A stretch of DNA of 64,000 nucleotides. Origin: Guillardia theta CCMP2712 (taxonomy: Eukaryota > Cryptophyceae > Pyrenomonadales > Geminigeraceae). The stretch covers positions 847,455 to 911,454 of the forward strand of contig NW_005434669.1 of the NCBI RefSeq assembly GCF_000315625.1, in the 5' to 3' direction. Below are positions 58,408 through 64,000 of the stretch, piece after piece. The notes under the pieces were generated by a model. The model saw only the letters and a program-made list of their open reading frames with translations. It did no database searches and was not told where the DNA came from. How positions within the stretch are numbered: position 1 is the first letter of the stretch; the number at the start of each line of letters is the position of its first letter. The translations under genes were made by a program, and so were the position numbers.

Positions 58408-61098
58408 GATAGACTCAGGGGAAAGCTTCTGATTGAGAGCACAGCTTCCAACTCCTGCGGGGGAAACGACTGGTTGTGTCCTACGTTTCCGGCCACTTTG
58501 CGAATCATCCCATGATGCAGGTCAAAGTGCTGTTGAGATGGAGAACAAGATTGACACAGATTTTCAAACTCAGATGATGCAGGGAATGTTTGTTGGCCAT
58601 ACAAAGGAAAAGATTGAAGTTCGTGAGTTCAACTGCAGTGTAGAAGAATGATCTTGTGCTTGAAGGTCAAGTGTTTTGCAACAACAAAGTCGGACGGAAG
58701 GTGAGCGATACAAAGATTGAGAGCGTTGACGTCAGAGGCAGAAAGATAGAGAGAAGACAGAGGAGGAGGAGGAGGAGGAGGAGGAGGAGGAGGAGGAAGA
58801 GAGGAAATGGTAGAGATTAAAACATGAATGTTCGAAGTAGAGGGTCTGAAAATGAGAAGATTGAAGGAGGGAACGAAAGCAAAAAGTAAAACAGAAGCAG
58901 AGCAGGGATCAGACATCGGGCGTGTGAGAAGGAGAATCCTCGCAGGTTGACAAGCCTCGCAGGTCTGACTTTGACCCGATGTGACTCATCGGCTGAATGG
59001 GCAAGCAGCTCACTGAGAATGCTGGCTGAGAGAGGGTGCCAGACGTTCGTGGACGTTGGAGCCATCGAGGATTTGACAGCCGTTGACGGGTTTTGACAGG
59101 TCAGCAGCGACGACGACGAGCGGGTTGCCGGAAAGATCAACAGGGCCGGGACGCACATCCTGGTCAACTTGTTCGGATTCCTCGAGAAGGCCAGGAACGC
59201 CATCGCAGCGTGCGCTCTCGCTCGAGACGTCGCCGAAGTTGCTCACTCGCTCCTTGCAGGTACCGAGCAGCTCCAGTCCAGATCAACCACAGGTCGGGCC
59301 ATCGTTGCTGCAAGGGAGGAGGGAGGAGGAAAAAGGAAGGAAGGAATGAGACGGATGGACAGTGGAAAGGAGGAGGAGGGAGGAGGGAGGAGGGAGGATG
59401 GAGAGTGGAGGGAGGGAAAGGACGGGGAGCAGCAACCTCTCGAGAGGGTCAGGGAGGGGAACAGGAGCTGATGAAATGTTGTGGTTGTTTTCAGATGGTG
59501 CAGCACCACAGGCTCTCCTCATATCGGTCTGTTACTTTGTCGAAATCCTTCGTCTCCCCTTAGCCCCCCGCCGCCCTCACCTCCCTTCCTCCTCGTCCCT
59601 TCTCCTCTCCCTCCTCTACTTCCTCTCTCTCCTCTTTCGCTGTGTCCTCCTCCTCCTCCTCCTCCTCCTCCTCCTCCTCCTCCTCCTCCTCCTCCTGATC
59701 CTCAATCCTCTCTCCTCACTCTCCTCTCCCTCCTACGATGCCTCTGAAAGCTTCACCAGCCTGCTCTCCCCCTGTCTGTCTGGTCTCTTCCGTTGCCAAG
59801 GCACACAGGGGCTCCATCTCCTCCTGTCTCCTGCTGCTCGTTCTACAACACTCTCAGTTGCTCATCCTCCACCCTTGTCTCCCTCAGACTTTCACGTCTC
59901 CGACAAGATCACTAGCCCTCCGGACTACCGCGGTAACCGAATCGCCTGCTGCTCTCCCCTTCCCCTTTCCCTTCTCTTGACGTGCTGCACAGGATTTTAC
60001 AGCGAGTTCCTGGCGTACATGCCCAACAGCTACTTAGTGAACAGTCACAGGTGACAAGGAGGGCTGACAATTGTCACTGCTGTGTGAGTGACTTTCCCGT
60101 CGGTCAGATTGGCGTATGCGAACCAGAAGCTGAGCAGCGCGAGTGTGAAACAAGACAAGACGTCCAAAGAAGCTGTTGTGTTTGCGAGCTTGAACAATCT
60201 TTACAAACTTGACGAGAGGTGCTGCAAGAGCAGACACAACCATCAAAATCATGACTGCCACCACAACAACAACCGCAGCACACACTTTCCCGGCTCACTC
60301 TGCTTTCCAGGTTGTTTGCAACCTGGATGCAGGTAATGAGGAAAATCCCGAGCTCGATGCTGGTAGAGGATGATATTGTTCAATCTTGACGTTGCAAGTT
60401 GAAATTCCCATCAGGTCCTCCTTCAAGGCCGAGAAGGAATGCGAGCGAATGCAAGGCTGGCCCAGTATGCAGAAAGGTGAAGTGAAAACCCCTCGTCCTC
60501 CCTCCCCCACATCCTCTCTCCTTCCCTCCTCTTGTTTTTTCTTCCTCCCCCCTCTTTTCCTCCCTCTCCCACTTCTTCCCTCCCTCTCTCCTCCTCTTCC
60601 ACCCCTCTCCCTCCAACACTCGCTCACACTCTCCTCCAAGGTTCGGAATCTCCAAGGATAGGATGGTAGACCCTCCTTTGCCCCTCGCGCTCTGCCAACC
60701 GATCTCGTCCTTTTCCAGATCACAGCTTTACCGGTCAAGAAAGAAGAGCACATCGCCCGTCACTCTCAGTTCACGTGAGATAGCATTCTTCCTCCTCCTC
60801 TTCCTCCTCCTCCTCCTTCTCCTTCCTCCTCCTCCTCCTCCTCCTCCTCCTCCACCACCACCACCACCTCCTCCTCCTCCTCCTCCTCCTCCTCCTCCGT
60901 GCTCTTCACTTCAAGCATCTCTCCGCTTTCTGCGATTGCTGGAGCTCCTCTGACTGCCTTCTCAGCTTGTTCCTTGACACGTGGAAGGTTTCGTCGCACA
61001 GCACAGCTGTCGACTCTCTGTGGGCAGGACTACCTGTGGTCGTTCTTCCGCATGTACGGGAGTTACGACATGAAAATGTCCATGATGAAGAAGATTAC

Positions 61099-61133
<35 letters not shown>

Positions 61134-61804
61134 GGAGGAGGAGGAGGAGGAGGAGGAGGAGGAGGAGGAGGAGAATGAGGATGATGTTGAGGATTAACTT
61201 ATGTAGCATCCACTAGATCTCTACAAGTGTACATATCTCAAGAGTCTTTGTCTTCCTGTCGACACCTTGACCGTGAGATATTGACGGTCTTTGCTGCAGG
61301 AGAAGATGCAAGCTCGTGTTTCGGCAGCGCTCCTCTATGTCCTCGGCATGGTGAGCGCGGGGAGCATTGAGATCCTCCTCACTGGTTCCAGGTCGAGTTT
61401 CTCGCCAGAGATGTAGGCGATTACATGGACATCATCCAGACGTTCTGCGCCAACACGACAAAGCAAAGGGTAGCAAGAGACCGACTCGTCAGGCTCCTCG
61501 ACCAATCTCCTCTCTTCGATACTCAGTAAGTTCCCTTTCCTGCCCTGTTACCATCTCCTGCCACCTGCCCTCCCTCCCTCCCTCCCTCCCCGCCTGCCTC
61601 CCCCCGCTTCCTCCCTCCCTCCATTTCTCGCTCTTCCCCCCTCACAACATCTCTCGCGCCTTCTCACGACGTTTCTCAAGGACCTGGATTAAGGATGCGG
61701 AGAGGATGCACAGGATGATGTGGGACGTGGCGACGAGGCGGAGGAGCGACGAATCAGCGCGGGCATCAAAACCCTTCCATTTGATCGTCACAGCAAGAGG
61801 TTAG
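57048..61804 (+). CDS. O-GlcNAc transferase (GT41, OGT/SPINDLY type) with an N-terminal signal peptide
   Basis: Exon 1 (57048-57104) encodes MRKLNGSIVVFILGLALLQ, joined in phase 0 to QPPLVSSARSNQ at 57152, so the protein starts with a signal peptide or anchor. TPR-like exons follow (LLVEAVDGCPNHAVALGHLG, LFLQRSLTFDSSLMQAWINL, LYAMERSWEQAAWMSTQSMQ). The GT41 catalytic part is in many short exons: VSYVSGHFANHPMMQ (near 58470), INRAGTHILVNLFGF, RAAPVQINH, DFHVSDKITSPPDYR, FYSEFLAYMPNSYLVNSHR, ASLNNLYKLD (Lys of the UDP site), LFATWMQ, PVKKEEHIARHSQF, LFLDTWKVSSHSTAVDSLWA, GLPVVVLPH, EKMQARVSAALLYVLGM, VEFLARDVGDYMDIIQTF and the end HLIVTARG, TAG 61802. OGT normally acts in nucleus and cytosol on Ser/Thr. 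Exons at 58000-58300 and 59500-59850 are uncertain. Confidence 0.85.
58325..58406 (+). repeat. (CAG)27 microsatellite in an OGT intron
   Basis: It lies between the exon ending VPMPSALHR (donor GTGGAG) and the exon starting LPTPAGKRLVV. It could code poly-Gln, Ala or Ser if that intron were retained, but the catalytic frame is rebuilt by splicing it out. Confidence 0.85.
58761..58799 (+). repeat. (GGA)n microsatellite, OGT intron
   Basis: About 13 copies between the exons MMQGMFVGHTKEK and SAEWASSSLRMLAERG. Confidence 0.8.
59646..59698 (+). repeat. (CTC)n microsatellite, OGT intron
   Basis: About 16 copies, upstream of the exon DFHVSDKITSPP. Confidence 0.85.
60786..60898 (+). repeat. (CTC)n with CCACCA core, OGT intron
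   Basis: A compound triplet repeat between the exons KEEHIARHSQF and LFLDTWKVSS. Confidence 0.85.
61098..61172 (+). repeat. (GAT)n(GAG)n compound microsatellite near the LPH exon end, OGT
   Basis: The array follows the exon with GLPVVVLPH. Frames stay open as EEDYDDDDDDD then EEEE until a stop at 61195, so part could be read through if the intron is not removed. Confidence 0.8.
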
Positions 61805-62456
61805 GACGCGCTGCTCTCCGACCTCCTCCTCCAACAGCACGAGAAGGCAGCAAGTGCTTATCCTGATATCACAGGACAGTAGAACTCCTCTCCTACCGGC
61901 AAGTAGACCGGACCATCCGCCCATGACGGCCTGAAAGCATTCGTCACCGCAACATTGCAGAAGGACTACCCTGCCCCTCACCATGTCGCCTGGTAGGAAA
62001 CGACGTCGATACAGCCCATGTTGGCATAGTCCTCGTCTGTTGTCAGAGGATCCCAGTCCATGTCCTGCAAGCTTGTCCTTCCTCCTCCTCCTCCTCCTCC
62101 TCCTCCCTCCCCGCCCTGCGCGAACACACGGAGCAGCGCGAACATTTTCTGGCACCCCCTCTATTTCGGGTACCTCTCCAAAGGCCGGTGAAGGGGGTGG
62201 GAGTGATGGGGGCTCACTGCATGGATTTCGTAGATTGACGTACGGAGAAGCAGCAGAAGAAGAAGAAGCAGCAGCAGCAGAAGCAGAAGCAGATGCTGCT
62301 GCTGCTGCTGCTGCTGCTTCTTCTGCAGGAAGAATTACGCGAGGACGTTAAACGACATGGCCAGGAGAGGCATGGGGATGAGATTATGTTGACCATCTAC
62401 TTGAAAGACAACTAACTCCAAGACAACGTCATCGCCGTCTATCAGCCCCAGCCGCC
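61805..62456. other. Convergent intergenic region between OGT and the SDR gene
   Basis: Contains (CTC)n (62079-62105) and a hairpin-forming triplet repeat (62250-62327). A plus-strand frame (61983-62351) is open but is Ala/Glu low complexity. No gene is called. Confidence 0.5.
62250..62327. repeat. Inverted triplet repeat (GAA)n(GCA)n ... (TGC)n(TTC)n
   Basis: Left arm 62254-62280 (AGAAGAAGCAGCAGCAGCAG within it) is complementary to the right arm (about 62294-62324), with a short AAGCAGAAGCAGAT centre. RNA from either strand could form a long hairpin. Confidence 0.8.
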
Positions 62457-64000
62457 TCACGACCTCCTTGCAGGCTTCTGCGCCTTGTAGCCGTTGGTGG
62501 GGTCGTACTCGGTGTCCTTCTTCAAGTTGCCGAAAAACTCCTTGAAAGCAGCAGCTGCCTGCGCTGACTCGTCACGATGGCCCCGAAGCTCCTCCCTTCC
62601 TACCTCCTTGTTGGACACGACGGTGTTGGGGTTGTACTGCACTGAAGGAGTGGGGTCATGAGGAAACACAAGGCGGGGTTCCCAGCCTCACTCACAGTCT
62701 GTGGTGTGCGCTCCTGTGATCCCATACATGCTGTCCTGCACAGCCGTCACAGCCGCACGCGTCAGCTGCTGCTGGTGCACCTTGAACTCCTTCTGGATCG
62801 GCTTGGCATTGCGCTCGTAGAGCTGAGGGGATGAAGGAAGAGAGAGAGGAACGTCAGGCTTTCAACCCGCCATGGAGGTATCGATCACCTCGAAGGTCGT
62901 GAAGGAAGTCTCGGGGTAGAATATGGAGGCAACAGCTACCTCTGTGCGAAGCTGCTCAGCAGGTTGTGGCAGGGAGAGGAGGGGAGCAGTCGCGCATGCA
63001 CCTGCGAGGTCTGCGCGATCGATGTCGGAGTATCCTGTGTCACCCTGTCGAGGCGGGTGAGAAGGAGATGATGTCGTTAAGAAGCAAAAGGGAATGACAG
63101 GAAGGACAGAGGACAGGACAGAGGAGGAGACAAGACAGGAAAGAGGAGGGGACAAGACAGGACAGGACAGGACAGGACAGGACAGGACAGGACAGGACAG
63201 GACAGGACAGGACAGAAATTCTTCTAATACCTGCACAGCCACTAGATTGTTCAATCCCTGTGAGTGTTGTTAATGACGAGACCACGTGCTCCATTCAGAG
63301 CTTGCAGACCTTGGGCTTGCCAGACTGCGCAAGTTTTCACATGAGAGTCAGACTTGCAAAGTTCTGTCTTCATGAGACTGTTTCACCTGAAGCCCTCCTG
63401 GCCTGATTATGGTATAGCTGCACTTGGTCTGCAAAGTCCGTCATGCTCCAAACTCAGAGCAAGCTAGAGGAGGCACCTGGCCCTTGTAAATCTCCCTCAG
63501 TCTCTCTTCACCCTGTTCCTTGTAGTCCATGATGTTTCCGAACAAGTTGGTGAACTGGGAAGGAACAAAATCAACCAAACTGTCTCAACAGGCCCATAGA
63601 ATCACCTTGAAAGCGAACGAATCCGGACGAGTCACACCGAGGCTTGAGATGACAACCTGCGACCTCCATCACTCTACTGCAAGGCTCTTCCTACAGTCCA
63701 CACCAGTCGCTCCACTCCTGCAGCAATGCAGGCCTTGGCAACCTGGGCACCGCAGCCGATATGAGAAGGGGAGCACAATGATGATTAGCCCAACGTTCTC
63801 AACTCCGATGCAATCAACCGCCTCAGCGTTTCCTCCCTTCCAAGATAATCAGACAAGGCGGCAAGCAAACGCCATGCTTGCCTTCTGGCTCGCACTGCTA
63901 GCAAACACAACAGCGCCGGCACCAGCCAGGGCCTGCAAGTTGAAGTCAGCTGCCTGTGCCCTCCAAGACGGTGAACGAAGAGATGGTAAGCCGTTCAGAA
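62457..64000 (-). CDS. NAD(P)-binding SDR/NmrA-like protein, 5' end outside the window (partial)
   Basis: Atypical SDR proteins bind NAD(P) in a Rossmann fold; many act in plastids. Visible exons in order: ALAGAGAVVFASSASQK (63882 to about 63932), VAKACIAAGVERLV, VVISSLGVTRPDSFAFK, FTNLFGNIMDYKEQGEERLR, TKCSYTIIRPGGLQ (the family's YTI[IV]RPGGL block), GLNNLVAVQ, GDTGYSDIDRADLAG (the family's IxRxDLA block), SIFYPETSFTTFEVID, then a C-terminal extension: LYERNAKPIQKEFKVHQQQL, AVTAVQDSMYGITGAHTTD, QYNPNTVVSNKEVGREELRG and KAQKPARRS, stop at 62457. The dinucleotide-binding Gly motif lies beyond the edge. One intron has a GC donor (63880-63881). The C-terminal extension after the SDR fold is not recognised. 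Confidence 0.75.
63156..63215. repeat. (GACAG)12 pentanucleotide array, SDR intron
   Basis: A perfect array between the exons GLNNLVAVQ and GDTGYSDIDRADLAG. It is the reverse complement class of the (TCCTG)31 array at 53766-53920. Confidence 0.9.

Overview
Eukaryotic nuclear DNA, most likely from a photosynthetic, flagellated alga with a secondary plastid; a cryptophyte such as Guillardia is the best guess (inference, not proven). Reasons: dense genes cut by many short GT-AG introns (mostly about 45-210 bases), rich microsatellites, a homologue of the photosystem II assembly factor LPA1/REP27 whose leader reads as signal peptide, then Phe, then a transit-like stretch, another secreted leader followed by LRGG, and an axonemal-dynein-light-chain-like coiled-coil protein.

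Layout. 1-3600: tail of a plus-strand gene, a 40-copy CAGA array, and a minus-strand C2-domain membrane protein. 3600-7483: an LRAT-domain protein (+) and eIF6 (-). 7484-11395: a GC-rich island, an Ala/Lys-rich type II membrane protein (+), another island. 11396-18257: a protein built from an internal duplication (+), a TPR protein (-), and an axonemal-dynein-light-chain-like/EF-hand protein (-). 18258-25800: eIF2D (+), islands, and a lone RNase HI-type hybrid-binding-domain protein (+). 25997-30055: a small Trp-containing unknown protein (-) and a RecQ helicase (-). 30803-34074: a FUT8-like fucosyltransferase (+) and an 87-residue membrane protein (-). 34100-39700: accessory-looking DNA with two large GC islands that flank an inverted pair of small paralogous genes. 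39769-47585: a protein with two bHLH domains (+), an unknown membrane protein (-), and an ADCK2-like UbiB kinase (+). 48495-56103: a PDZ-PH-ankyrin protein (+) and LPA1/REP27 (-). 57048-64000: an O-GlcNAc transferase with a signal peptide (+) and the 3' part of an NAD(P)-binding SDR/NmrA-like gene (-).

The genes do not form a pathway. Two are translation factors (eIF6, eIF2D), two or three relate to plastid or mitochondrion (LPA1, ADCK2-like, possibly SDR), and two are glycosyltransferases. The strongest unexplained signals are the inverted pair of small paralogues (35721-36950), the double-bHLH gene, the signal-peptide OGT, the GC islands with a shared CACTGAGT-type motif, the GGGGTAGGGG-rich intergenic tracts, and the LPA1 gene in which nearly every intron carries a different simple repeat.

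Exon joins were made by eye from frame, GT-AG sites and family matches; no alignment or splice program was run. One 100-N assembly gap lies at 49718-49817.
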